Shown here: one piece after another, positions 1 to 11,439 of the stretch
Position numbering within the stretch: position 1 is the first letter of the stretch
Layout of the letters: each line of letters starts with the position of its first letter
Assembly (NCBI GenBank): GCA_003117195.1
Contig: BDSI01000007.1
Location: forward strand, 1 to 64,000
DNA from: Eudorina sp. 2006-703-Eu-15
Taxonomy: Eukaryota > Chlorophyta > Chlorophyceae > Chlamydomonadales > Volvocaceae
Direction of reading: 5' to 3'
DNA: 64,000 bases
Made by a program: the position numbers and the translations under genes
Notes under the pieces: model-generated
Told to the model about the DNA's origin: nothing
What the model saw: the letters and a program-made list of their open reading frames with translations, nothing else
Databases searched by the model: none

Positions 1-3000
1 AGGTAAAGGCTCGTGCGTTGCATGTTGCCATGTCATGGGCACCTAAGAAATAAAGATCCACGCATCTCGCTTGCCGCACGCACCGCACCTTGTGCGTCAT
101 GTCCAGTCCGTGCGCGGGTCCGCCGCCATGACGTTGGCGATGGAGGTGGCTGCGGCCGCGAGGCCCACCAGCGAGTGGAAGGCGGCCACCATCTGGGGCA
201 GCTCCGTGATCTTCATCGTCTTGCCGATGTAGTGGCCCGCAGCTGTAAGCGTGGAGAGGGGGCGGGGCCCAGGCCATTGCACGAGAACGGACTTTAGGTG
301 GCAACAAGGCGCCAGATAGTTCCGCTACAACAAACGTGGGGAGAGCCGTGCATCCCCAATCTGAGGAAGCTGCACATTTCGACTATCTAACCCGACGTAC
401 GTCTGCGCTACTTTCGTCGTTCCCGCCCCCACCCACCCGCACCCACCTGCGCCGCGCCCAGCAGGCCCAGCACCTGCGCGTACACCGCCCCCGGGCGTGC
501 ATGGCGCCTAGCGTGGTGGCGATGCCCGCGCTCACACCGGCCATGCCCATGGCGTTGCCTGTCATCGAGGGACATACACACGGTCGGGCAATGGGTTCCC
601 TGGTAGTGTGGGCCCGGGGAGTGTTTCGGTGCACTTGGGAGCCTGTCCGGAGCGCCATGGTGGCGTTAGTTCGTTTAGGCAGTGTATGGTGAGGAAGCCT
701 CGGCTGTCGCCGGGCTGTCACCGATGACCCGCGGGGTCCGCTGTAACATCCTAATAATAATAATATACGCATATGGGTAAAGCTGTTGGGCGCCACTCGC
801 GCCACGTATGTCACGCACTCCTGTTCTGCCTGCTTAAGAAACACACACAAGGATGCGCACGCTCAAAACGCTTGGACCTCCCGCCCCTGGCCCTTAGCGC
901 GGTCCACGTTTCAATTTGCCATGGGTCTGTTGGCAGTATTCTGCCACACGATAAATCTGTCAGTGTATGATCCATATAATTCTTAGCGTATTAGCGTCAC
1001 GCAGGTACCTGCATACCTGCACGAGCGCTGGACTGGTTGGCGAGGCAGGCGATGGCGGCGATGCAGAGCGAGGAGGAGGCCAGGTAGGCGGCGGAGGTGA
1101 GGCCCGGGGCCTCCCCGCCGCGAGCAGGGAGCCCACCACGTAGCCACGACGAGGGTGGCGGCTGGGGAAGAACACAGGGGGGTGGGGCCACAGGGCAGCA
1201 GGGAGCAAGCAATTTGGTGGGTACAGGGTACAAGAACGATATGTCACGGCTCCGCGCCAAACGGCCACCTGGCCTTCTTTGGTGACATCTAACGAGAGGT
1301 AACAAATTCCGACGCGGCATCCACCACGTAAGGGGACAGTCCACAGCGGTTCAAGTTCAGTAAGACAAGTGACCGCAGAAAACAAAAAAGGTGGCCAGCC
1401 GCACCTGGCGCGGCGTACAAGTGATTGTACTCGATGGGGTCGGTGGGCGCTTGAACATGTCCAACATGCGCTGCGTAATTGTGAAGCCGCCGCCGATATT
1501 AATGGCAGAGGCGGCCACCGCCGTCGCCGCGAGCGCCTGGCCGGGCGTGTGCGGCACCACACCGCCGCCCGCAGCACCATGCCCGCCACCGCCGTGAGCC
1601 CCGACACGGCGTTGGTGACGGACATCAGCGGCGAGTGCAGCGCCGGCACGACGCCCCACACGGTCTGGTAGCCGCAGATGGAGGCCAGGCCGAACTTGGT
1701 CAGCATGGCGGAGAAGGCGGCGTTGGGCGAGGTCGCGCCGATCAACAGGGTGCCTGCGGCGGGCCCGTAAATTTAAGAGATGAGCTTTTGTCGAGGCTCT
1801 TTTCGACCGCAATTCCTGCAGCCCCGCCAGGCCGCACAACTGGTTCCATGGCTGACCCACGATCGTTTATAGCCGTTTGGCTTGCCGTACCTGCGATGGC
1901 CGCGAGGTGGTCACCGCGTTCTGCTTGGTGGGCTCGTACAGGTCAATCGGGCCTGCCTCCTTCTTCTGCTCCTCCTTCACGTTGGTGGCTGTGTTGGCGG
2001 GGGGATGACGCCAGCGGGCGGCGGCCACATCAGCGCGCCGTCCTCGAGCACCAGCGAGCCCCTGCGGGGCAGCACGCAATCCAGTGGCAGGTCTTCGGTC
2101 AGGTGTCCAGTGGCGGTTGTTTACCTGCTCACAGCCCTGCTGAAACTGCCAACTACCTGCGCACAGCGCAGCTGAAACAAGGTCTGGGGGACTATTCCCA
2201 GGTCCTCGACTAGCTGGCTGAAGTGCTTCGTGCAGAGCGACCCCCAAATCAGGAATTAAAAAAGAGTTGCGCAGCCAGTTATTTGAACAATCGGGTGCTC
2301 CTCATCCAGATCAGCATCTACTTCCGAGATATACCACCAATAAGGTCAGATCACGTGCTTACAGACAGCCCGAGCTGCGGCTGAGCGGGTGCCAATCATT
2401 TTACAACCCACACCCCACCGTATGACCGGGTCCGCGTGGTCGATCTTGAAGTGACCCTTGGGTCCGCCCGTGAAGGGCCCCGCGACAGCAGCAGCTTGGA
2501 GATGTTTTGGCGTACAGGCTGGAGGACTGGCCGGCCATGCGGGAGGGCATGTCGGTGTAGCCGACCACAGTCACCCGGTTGGCGGTGCGAACCACCTCCC
2601 CCGGCTTGGTGTAGGCGCAGTTGCCGCCAGCCTCGGCAGACAAATCGACGATCACCGAGCCTGCGGACATCCGGCATAACCAGTAGGGCCGATGTTGAAG
2701 ACCAGCGCCAATGCATGTTCAGTCTTAACGCTTGGAAGCGCCAACGCGTACGCATTAATACCCATGCGCCCGAATACAAATGCCAGGTCAGCTGCCCTCT
2801 CGCCGCAGCTCGCCCCATCCACCTGGCTTCATGGAGTCCACCATGTCCTTGGTGATGAGCAGCGGGGCGCCCTTGCCCGGGATGAGCGCGGTGGTGATGA
2901 TGATGTCGACCTCCTTGGCCTGCTGCGCGAACAGCTTCATCTGCACGCATCAAACACACGACAACCGGTTCAGGATCCAGGGGCCTGGTTCGTTGTCACC

Positions 3001-5465
3001 GTCCGGTCTGCTGTTCAGCCGCAACGTCATTGGCCCTTGTTGGATCTCTGCTGACTTGCTCTTAAATGCAGCCAGTTCGGGCACATGTCGCGGACTTTGC
3101 CTCACAATGGTCGACGGCCGCCCACCACCTCAGCCTCGATGAAGGCGGGGCTCATCTCCTTGGAGTAGCCCGTGCCGCTCTCCCCCTCCTCCTGGATGTC
3201 CACCGTCAGGAACTCGGCGCCCATGGACTTGGCCTGCTCGCGTACGGCACCGCGCGTGTCGAACACACGCACGATGGCGCCCAGGCTCTTGCGGCGCCTC
3301 ACCGCCGCCAGGCCCGCCACGCCGCGCCGATGACCAGCACCTTGGCGGCGGGATGCGGCCGCGGCGGTGATCTGGCCGTTGAGGAAGCGCTCAAAGTACT
3401 GGGTGGCCTCGGTGACGGCCCTGCGGGATGTGGTCGAGGTGCATTGGCCGCAAGCGTTTATAATTGATTGCCGGTTGTTAGTTGCCGACATCGGCACTGC
3501 TTGGACCAAATCACTGCGCACTGGACAGCAACGCTTGCGAGCGGGCGTAGCGGCTGCAGCAGCGCCATCAGCATCAATATATACCATCTGGGTCGGGACC
3601 AAAAAACGTGTTGTAGCCCTTAGCACCTGAAGAAGTGGAACAACCCTCCTTGACATCCATCTAACGCAGCAAACCACCTGTATCCGGCGATGTTGGCCAT
3701 GGAGCTCAGCGAGTCGAACATCTGGGCGCGGCTGTATGTGCGGGCGTAGCAGGTGAAACAGAGGGCAAGGTGCAGGGCAGCAGTCCGCGGCTCAACCCAG
3801 ATCTTTGTGGTTGCGTGGTAAAAGAAAGTGTCCTCAAGACATACCTAAAACACATCATCACCATCATTGCGCCGGCCCATACAGCGGGACTGCCTTCCGT
3901 CCAGGCGTGGTCCACGGGGCTGCCTTGATTGCGCAGCTCTTGCGTGATGCCCGCCTTCCGTACGTACCTGATGGTGCGCGGGATGCAGTCCATGCCGATG
4001 GCGTGGCCTTGCGCTTCGCCAGCGCTCCATCAGCTCCTTGTTGCGGGCCGGGTACAGGTAGCTCACCAGGCTGCGCAAGGACGGGAGGGTGCAGCGGCCA
4101 GGGTGCGCGAGTTAGGAGGACCCGATGGTGGGCATGGAGCCAAAACGAATACAACAGAATACCAGTCGAGAACGAGTCCGGGGGTGGGTTTATAACAAAA
4201 CACGGGAAGCGCTAGCTTGTAGATGAGTATGGTGAGAGCAACTCAGTTGTCAGTTCTGTATGAAAGCGCCGCGCGACTGTACAAACCCACATGGCGCCCT
4301 CCTTCATCTTATCCACCTCCGACAATGGCGGCGGCCGGACCCGCAGGACCACGTCGGAGAAAGCGCCGCATCGCCCTCCACGATGGTGGCCCCGGCGGCC
4401 GCATATCGTCGTCCTGTCCGGCAAACAGAGGAAGGCAAGCAGGTATGAACGATTTGAACGAGCATGACTCGTTAATATTTTATTGCGCCCCACTGATCGT
4501 CAGCTGCAATTTCGTCAGCATTGCAGGTGAGTTTTGCAAAGTAAAACACGACCGCGGAGCAGCGAACTCAAATAGCTTGCCACGCCGTGTCGCGGCGACG
4601 ACATCTGAACAGCACAGCGCCGTCTCACATACGTAAATTGCGACTGTTCGCCAGCGCCGCGCTGCACCAGAACGCTTTTAAAGCCCTGCTTGATCAGCGC
4701 AGCCACAGCAGCCGGGCTCAGGGCGACTCGACGCTCGCTGGGCGCAGACTCGCGAGGCACACCTGCGCGGAGCGTTGTCAGGAAAATTTGAGCACTACAC
4801 GGGATTGATTACACAACGCGTCAACGGATCAACCTATTCAATTACTACATGGATTTCCTTCCTCTTGGCGACGGGCTGTGATCGAGGGGCATATGTCATG
4901 CGAGCACCGGGGGTATAACTTTGAAGGCGGATGACAGGAACTTGCAGCAGACCTAAAAGATCGAGAGCAAACATCGATCCTCACCAACGACAAGATCGCT
5001 GTATGGTGTAGGTGCCTTGGTGGGCTGCTGTCCTGGGCCCGTTGTCGGAGCAGTTCCCGACAGCGCGTTGGCACGGACGTTTGCGCGCGCGCCGGCGAAA
5101 TGAAGGGAGCGATGCCCGACCAGCTGAACGCGCACATCCCTGCGAGGTAAAAACAAACACGAATTGAGGGAAACTGGTCGACCCAATTCAGGAAAGGCAT
5201 GGTGGACGCAGGCATCGCCATCAGCAAGCAACTCAGCACAAGAGGCACTCGAACTGCCACAGTCAACCCATGAAGTTCGTTGCAGGCTAAGCTGCGAAGC
5301 ATATCGTCTACGTGGATGTGAGGCAACATTGGGCGCTGGCAGCGTTCTGCAGTTGCCGCGACCGCCGCATTTCGGAAACGTTGGGCCGACACCGCACCTG
5401 TGCGGGGCTGGGCGCGCAGGCAGCCTGAAAGCCTGACGATGGCTGCAGAGATTCATTGTCGACAT
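1..5465 (-). CDS. NNT: Proton-translocating NAD(P) transhydrogenase, partial (3' end beyond left edge), frame-broken
   Basis: Transfers hydride between NADH and NADP+ coupled to proton movement across the inner mitochondrial membrane (family knowledge). Exon 1 (5398-5465) is an Arg-rich presequence, exon 2 is 4985-5139 and exon 3 is 4633-4762; their GT-AG junctions are in phase and give [18 protein letters not shown], the start of the AlaDH/PNT domain. Later exons show [11 protein letters not shown] (about 4050), [18 protein letters not shown] (about 3260), [21 protein letters not shown] (2833-2930), [11 protein letters not shown] (2650), [18 protein letters not shown] (1700), [17 protein letters not shown] (1470), [19 protein letters not shown] (510-558) and [18 protein letters not shown] (about 200). 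This is one fused alpha+beta polypeptide; the NADP-binding domain III lies off the window. Most exons from the fourth onward need one or more missing bases to stay in frame, usually next to a G or C run. That could be consensus error or recent decay. Identity is very secure, intactness is not. Confidence 0.93.
575..775 (+). repeat. Dispersed repeat, copy 1 (inside an NNT intron)
   Basis: About 175 bases here (best match 594-770) match the reverse complement of 31895-32070 with scattered substitutions and small gaps; I judge about 80% identity by eye. Shared landmarks are a TTTCGGTGCACTTG segment, GAGCCTGTCCGG, GCGCCATGGTGGCG, ATGGTGAGGAAGC, CTGTCACCGATGACC, GGGGTCCGCTGTAACA and a TAATAATA tail. 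It lies between two NNT exons (558 and about 1017), so it is an intronic insertion. No coding capacity or terminal inverted repeat is evident; the ATAATAAT end may be a 3' tail. Confidence 0.7.
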
Positions 5466-6314
5466 ATTATCAAATCACTTTACACAGTTGGATTGTGCAG
5501 TATCAACGAAAGTGCTTGAACGTTTTGAGGAGGAGAGGTCGCGTTGGCGGGCCTTACCGCGCCCCGTACGCTAATTCGCTGCATGCGGAAAATCTCCTCT
5601 GCATTGGCGCGGTATGCGCCAACGAAGCGTCACAATCCCAAACTGAATGGACAAAGCCATCATGGCTTGCGCCCTTTGCCTAAGAGCGTTGCGCGCTTGC
5701 CCGGCCTCAAAGCACGCGAGCCTTGCATACGTACTTTGCTGGCTAGAAGCAAGGCAATTGCGCTCGCCACGTTTAAATGCTACGGACCTTCAGCTTCAGC
5801 TCTTCATTAAGACCCAAGTTGCGCACCTGGTGCCTGCTTTGTCCATGGAAGCCGCGATGACTAATCGCGGCCCGAAGCCTCATTTCCGACATCCCGCACT
5901 CAATCAAGCGGCCGCTGGGTCAAAAATCAAGCGTTGGCCCTGCAACGGGCCCTGTCGTAACATCCTGATTGATTTGGAACATATCATATCCATCCATGCC
6001 CGCCGTCTTCGTGAAGCAATTATGCGTTAACCGAGAGCCATCGCTCGGCATGGCGAGCACCTAGTCCCAAGCCGCAACGGGATGAGTTTCAAGGAAGCCA
6101 ACCCACATCAACTCTCACGTGCAAGTTAACCAGGACATGCCCGCACATTCACTCATGGTGTGCCCACGCGAGCGCGGGCCCGCCCTATAACCATGCCTAA
6201 CCATGTTTCACCATGTTCAACCATGTTTTTAACCATGCAGACCTCGCCGATCACCTTCACACGGGGGTTCCGCATCCAGATGTGCAGCCGCAACGCTATC
6301 ACGTGCCGTCTGCC
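5466..6314. other. Intergenic: NNT promoter side and 3' flank of the LRR gene
   Basis: About 850 bases between the NNT start codon and the end of the LRR gene, which are transcribed in the same direction. The short open frames here show no recognisable domain. A small run of CCATG-containing near-repeats (accatgcctaaccatgtttc and similar) sits at 6190-6240. I see no convincing promoter or terminator element. Confidence 0.4.
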
Positions 6315-9041
6315 TCACTCCTGGTCCAGCCACTGCGCCAACGCCGTGCCGCGCCGCTGGTTCGCAGCTCATAGCGCTGCGCCGCCGCCGCTTCACGCGC
6401 AGCCTTTGCGCGCAGCCGTGCGTCCTGCAGAGAAGCGGTTTTGCGTGGACCGAACCATGTCAACCAAGAAAGCTGTATCGTCGCGGTGACATGCTCACCA
6501 CGCCACACCCCATCATGCGCGACGGCGTGCTGCCACTCTGAACGCTGTATGCCACTTTTGGACTTGCACCCATGTCAAATGACGTCGCAAGATGGACATT
6601 ACTCGTGCCGAGATCAGCCTGGTCCGGTCAGGTCGATACAGCTTTACCATGCACCCCAAACCCAAATCGTTCAACTGAACCGCATTACGGACTTTGACGA
6701 CCTGCGTAACTCCTACGGTTGCTGCTGCTGCCCACCTGCTCTTCGTAAGCTCGCCTAAACTTCTCCGCGATGTGAAGGTCATCCAGGGGCGAGTCCTTTC
6801 TCGCGCTTTGCCCCAGACCTTGCCATGCCTCGCCCGCCACCAGGGCCGCTAGACAGTCATCCAACTGTCGCCGCACATCGTCTTGCTGCTGCTGAGTTTG
6901 GAGACCAGCCTGCTGCTGCTGCTGTTGCGGCGGCGGCAGTTGAGGTGATGGGCTGCTTCATGCGTGCCATGGGGCCCGGCACATCAGGCACCTGACCCAT
7001 GGGTCGGTGCCCGCCGCCCGCGGGTGCCTGCTGTGGTGCGCCAGTGGATACAGTTCCAGGACCTAACCCACCGCCGGGCTCCGAAGATCGTCCCGATAGC
7101 TGCTGCTGCTGCCGCAGATGGGGAGCGGTGTATCGACCGACAACGCTCTGTCCGCATTGCCCCTTCGGAGACGTCTGATGTTGTCGTGAGGCGGTGGCAG
7201 ACACTGACCTCTTTGAAGCGCCTGCAGAGTCACCGTCGGACCTCCGCACCCGAATCACCTGGATGCTCTGATGGACCCATTTGCAGGTTTCCACACAGGT
7301 CCAGATTCTGATGTAGGCCCCGGGCCTGCGCGCGCAGCTGTACTCACAGTGGAGTCCGTCGACGCCGGTGGTGCTGCTGCTCCTGCCGCCGCCGGCTGTC
7401 GGTGAACAATGTCATCGTACATTCTGGGTCCCGCGCCGCCGTACTCGCCTGACGTGGCGGGCGGCAGCGACTCGGCGACGGCCACGCGGGGGTTGACGCT
7501 CTGCACGATGTGGCCCACCAGCGGCGGCGCGTGCGGCCACACCAGCACCTTGAGGCGCTGCAGGCCGCAAGGTATCCCGGTGTCCGGGACCGGAGTGCCC
7601 TCACCTGATGGAAAGCAGGAAATGACCTCGTGATGCACAGCCGACGGCAGCCAGACAGCCTCGAGCACGCAGGAAGCGGGAAGTCGAGGCGGCGTTCAGC
7701 CACATCATGTCAGCCCCAATGACAGGTGCAGATGCCGTAAGCAAAGCCCCTTCACTCCACCGTCCGGCCCAGTCCTTTTAGACGGCCTGCTCCCGGCCCC
7801 GCCAGCCGCCACCTACCGGTTACCGCATCCTCCCAGCTGTCGTACACGGCCTCGTCCTGCTGCTCCCGCACTCGTGTGTGTGGGATCAGCTCTGGAAGCA
7901 CCTGCACATGGCAGGGCAGCACACCGGCGTGAGCTCGACCCAAAGTAGCGCCCCGCAGCACGCGGCGGCGGCAGATCGCCCACAACCCCTCTCTTTTGGT
8001 CGTGATCACGTCGAGGCCCTGATGACGTCAAACGCGAGTTGCGCTCGAGGTAGAAAGCGCGCGCACCTCAAGCATCGCCGCCTCCTGGGTCTTGCAGCCC
8101 CAAAAGCCAGCAGCTCCAGGGAGGGACACAGGGCTGGCAGGTCGCGGAGCAGCGCCGGCGTGGTGGCCGCCAGGCCGCTGAGGTCCAGGGCGCGTAGGTG
8201 GGGGCAACGCAGGAAGGCCTGGACGGGGTGAACGGGAGGCGTGTAATGAGCGAGGGATGGGGGAATGGGAGCAAGGACCCCCGATGGCAGGTTGCCAGCG
8301 GACGAACAGGTAGCTCAGAGGCGGTGGTTTCCCGTCTCTTCAGTCTTTGAAGTCCACACGCCCCGTCCCGCTGACCTGCCTCAGCGCCCGCTCAGTCAGT
8401 GATGTGGCTCCCGCTAGGTCCATGAGGGTCCAATCCTCATCCGCCAGCGCCAGAAGCACCCGGTTACTCAGCACGCCGCGGCGCCTACCGATACGAAGCC
8501 AGCGGGTAGGTTGGGGGAAGCAAGGGAAAGAAATGCAACACGCGTCAGCTTTCCGTGCAGATCATCCAAAGAGCATGGAGCGCTGTGGCCCCTGGCCTTT
8601 CTCCCGAATGCCCAGTCCAGGGTACTGAATGGGCTCCCACCTGGCCACACACAGTATACACGCCTTGATATCAGCTGGAAGTGGCGCCAAGTGGGATCCC
8701 AGGGATACCAATGATTCCACATGACGACCAAGGAAACCCAGGACGAGCGCGCGGAGGGCAGGCACGCGCCCAGCCTGAGGAGGGGTCGCGCCGACCACGT
8801 CGGCGATCGTCATGTCAGCGGAGTTTTTGAGGTGAATGCATGTCCGCAACGCTGTCGCCTGGCTTTCCGGGGGCCGCGCGGACGCTGTTGCTTGGTCGTC
8901 GATGCCTGCAGTGCGCGTTCATTACCGCTGGTTTGCTATGGAGCACTGAATGAAACTAACATCGTGCAATTTGAAGTAATACAGGAGCAACTCCCAACCA
9001 TGTAGCCCACCGGCCTCTGCGGCAGCGTCCCGCCGTGCCAT
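6315..9041 (-). CDS. Leucine-rich-repeat (RNI/AMN1-like) protein with Gln-rich C-terminal region
   Basis: Eight-exon model: 9011-9041, 8641-8905, 8376-8484, 8067-8218, 7817-7901, 7348-7557, 6736-7221, 6315-6424, all with GT-AG borders. The N-terminal part reads LPADIKACILCVARRRGVLS, then VLLALADEDWTLMDLAGATS and FLRCPHLRALDLSGLAATT, which is the LxxLDLSG pattern of ribonuclease-inhibitor-type LRRs common in algal F-box/RAD7-like proteins. A block RLKVLVWPHAPPLVGHIV follows; the tail is Gln-rich, then basic and helical (AKAAREAAAAQRYELR). The start ATG at 9041 gives MARRDAAAEAG, in phase with exon 2. At least two positions (about 8095 and about 6950) need a missing base, as in the neighbouring NNT gene. 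No F-box is visible. The LRR assignment is sound, the molecular role is unknown, and the last two exons are the least certain. Confidence 0.7.
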
Positions 9042-10440
9042 AGGGAAAGCGGTCTTTTGTTCTTTCCTGTAAACGAGGTATGTGCTGAGAAAGAAAACAC
9101 GACTCAGGCCTTCGAGTGCAATGTTTCGAAAACTATTATGTGGACTGAACAATTTATAATTGAACTCATTCCTTTTGTGGATTGCAATTTCTGTTGCCTA
9201 AATCCGTGGCTTGTGGCCTTGTGCATAATGCGTGTTGTTTCGGTAACCGTTGGACACCGATGCATATTTGACAAGAATTCAATGGATGTAGTCCAGGCAC
9301 GACTGTAGCAGTTTGTTCGTTAAATGCACAAATTAAGTTAGGGGATTTATTGTTGGTTATGATAATGCTTCGGTCCATTCCACTGGCGTACTTCAGAGGT
9401 ATTCGAGGGAACTCGTCATCAAGGGTATTCGTAGTAAGCTGTTGTAGCACGCAATGAAGAAATATAATTTTCCCATGGCAAAGTCCTGATATGAGATTTC
9501 CAGTGATGTATATCACGTACTGCACTTATTTTCTTGCGACAAAATTTGCCGTGCACGTATGGTCATCCATGCAGTGGCAAGATTTCTATTTCTTAGACTT
9601 CAATATATCATTTTCGAGTGGGGTTGGAAGAGGTCATGCAGGCCTCCCTACTTTTACTACTGTTGATGCGGAGGATCTTACTGTTGTTGATCATAATTGT
9701 AGGGCACTTTTCCATGTCAACTCTTCAGTTGCTGTGTTTAAGCGTGTGTGTTGTAACGCTAGCGCCCTATATATCTGCCCTGCTGCGAATTATAAACGAT
9801 ATGTGTTTGTGCTCGTGCAGGCTTTGCTTGCATTATTGGGAGATAAGGTTTACATCCTAGCTGGCTCCAACACGTGCGAGCGAGGGGGGCCTCGAAAGCT
9901 TGCAGGTAGCTAGGCCATCTATCTGTCTTACATACAGCTCAACACGCACCCCTGCTGCTCGCCCTCCTCTGCATGCTCACCGCGGATGATGTAGGGATTT
10001 GGGCGGGTATTTTTGTCAACGTGTACGTAGCTGACATGACCGCCATTCAGCAGGGATGTCCCCGGACGCTTTGCTTGGCTGCACGCGCGCGCTAGCTAGC
10101 TAGCAAGGATCGGTTGTTCTGAATGCATGACGGCATGGATATGCGTGCGTGTGTGCCCGGCGGCGTTTGGCCACGCACATATGCATCGATGAGGTGTGTG
10201 TATCGTATGTACATATACATGCGTGCTGCCCGAGCAACAACAAATACAACAAAGAACTTTAGATTAGTCCCAGATTTTGATTGTATGTTATGCGTCGAAT
10301 GGTAAAATTGTTAAGATACCCTACCTACCCTACCTACCTAGTTCCGGACGACTATTCCCTGGCTACGTAGCTAGCGCACCTATTTCGGCACATTCATGCA
10401 TGCCGCCGCCCTGCCTCCGCTCCACAATCAACCCGCAAAG
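9042..10440. other. AT-richer intergenic block
   Basis: Roughly 9040-9880 is clearly lower in GC than the rest of the window and carries long T/A-rich stretches. Short open frames here (for example 9618-9860, Leu/Ile-rich) look like translation of AT-rich DNA rather than genes. Around 10080 there is a (GCTA)n run and around 10315 a short (CCTA) repeat. I see no gene. Confidence 0.4.
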
Positions 10441-10446
10441 AGCGTC

Positions 10447-10530
10447 CCCGATTCGACTGGTCAACGGCACTCGTTCTGGGGAGGGCGCGTGGAGGTGTAC
10501 TACGATGGAGCCTGGGGCACAGTCTGGTTC
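10447..10530 (+). pseudogene. Isolated SRCR-domain exon fragment
   Basis: Translation gives IRLVNGTRSGEG and, one frame over, GRVEVYYDGAWGTV. Together they make the opening motif of a scavenger-receptor cysteine-rich domain (RLVNG...GRVEVxxxGxWGTVC). A single missing G near 10482 separates the two halves. The motif stops at GTV followed by TG|GTTCC, so it could end at a splice donor with the Cys codon split, or it could be truncated. No further SRCR repeats are visible nearby. SRCR domains are known in volvocine algae, so this may be one exon of a larger gene or a relic carried by a repeat. Confidence 0.55.
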
Positions 10531-10540
10531 CTACCTTACC

Positions 10541-10633
10541 TAGACCAGCCAGCACGCAGGTCACTACTGAACGTTCGTGCGTACCTTCAGTACGCACGAA
10601 CGTTCAGTAGTGACCTGCGTGCTGGCTGGTCTA
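10541..10633. repeat. Perfect hairpin: 44-bp inverted repeat with a 5-nt loop
   Basis: Bases 10541-10584 and 10590-10633 are exact reverse complements, separated by CTTCA (10585-10589). The left arm begins TAGACCAGCC and ends GTGCGTAC. The hairpin directly follows the SRCR fragment and is followed by a (TA)n stretch at about 10636-10656. Confidence 0.97.
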
Positions 10634-10655
10634 TCTATATTATATATATATATAT

Positions 10656-11150
10656 ATGCCGACAGTGCTGACAGTGCTGAGTGCACCCGCTGAGTCGTTT
10701 GGGTGCATCCCGTTGGAGGCTGTCATCGAGCGTGTCTGCATTGTCCGGATCCCACGCCCACCAGCCGGCAAGCGCAGCAATGAGGAGTTGGCAGGCAAGG
10801 ATGAGGAGATTACATCACGGTTTGTGCTGAATAATCTTGTCGGCCGTCCCCCGGAGGAGGTTTTGTCTGTGGTCCATATCGACTGTGATGACACATGGCG
10901 AGCAGAAAGAGAGAAGGATAGACTCTGCCCATCCCAGGCCATTGCACGCTTGGGTGAGATCACGGCTGCTGCCGAGGCCAAGAAGTGGGGTTGGCAATAC
11001 GTGGTGGCAGAAGGTGGTGAGGACAAGCCTGATGAGTCGAAGGAGCCCAGCCAGCAGTCCGAGGAGTCCAAGGACTCTGACGAGTCTGAGGGAACCGATC
11101 AGCCTGATGGGCGAGCACCACGAGCGGGAGGCGCCGGCGGGGAAGCATGA
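10656..11150 (+). CDS. Hypothetical protein or exon, acidic Ser/Glu-rich C-terminus
   Basis: An open frame of 164 codons with a protein-like composition. It starts at an ATG just after a (TA)n run and contains VLNNLVGRPPEEVLSVVHID, then AIARLGEITAAAEAKKWGWQ and an acidic tail (DESKEPSQQSEESKDSDESE). I recognise no domain. It may be an internal exon, since AG acceptors occur near 10680, or part of a decayed element, since it is boxed in by a hairpin and tandem repeats. Nothing nearby suggests a role. Confidence 0.3.
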   Translation: MPTVLTVLSAPAESFGCIPLEAVIERVCIVRIPRPPAGKRSNEELAGKDEEITSRFVLNNLVGRPPEEVLSVVHIDCDDTWRAEREKDRLCPSQAIARLGEITAAAEAKKWGWQYVVAEGGEDKPDESKEPSQQSEESKDSDESEGTDQPDGRAPRAGGAGGEA

Positions 11151-11264
11151 GAGGGCGGGGTCGGGGAACACGGGGGGGGCGAGGGCGCCGGCGGGGAAGC
11201 AGGAGGGCGGGAAAATGGGAGGGCGCAGGGGTGGATAGGATAGGGATCCGATCACACTGAGGGT

Positions 11265-11422
11265 ACACAGGATGGATGGATGCCGTGTAGCGTGTGGACA
11301 GTTGCAACCTGAGGGAGGGACACAGGATGGATGGATGCCGTGTAGCGTGTATGTGGACGGTTGCAAACTGAGGGAGGGACACAGGATGGATGGATGCCGT
11401 GTAGCGTGTGGACAGATCACAC
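11265..11422. repeat. Tandem repeat, three copies of a 55-59 bp unit
   Basis: Units start at 11265, 11320 and 11379 with the same ACACAGGATGGATGGATGCC. The second unit is longer by an extra ATGT after GTGTAGCGTGT. The third copy is partial and runs into GATCACAC. Just upstream, 11128-11220 holds two further copies of a G-rich sequence around GGCGCCGGCGGGGAAGCA. Confidence 0.9.
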
Positions 11423-11439
11423 ATGTAACCACACTCTGC

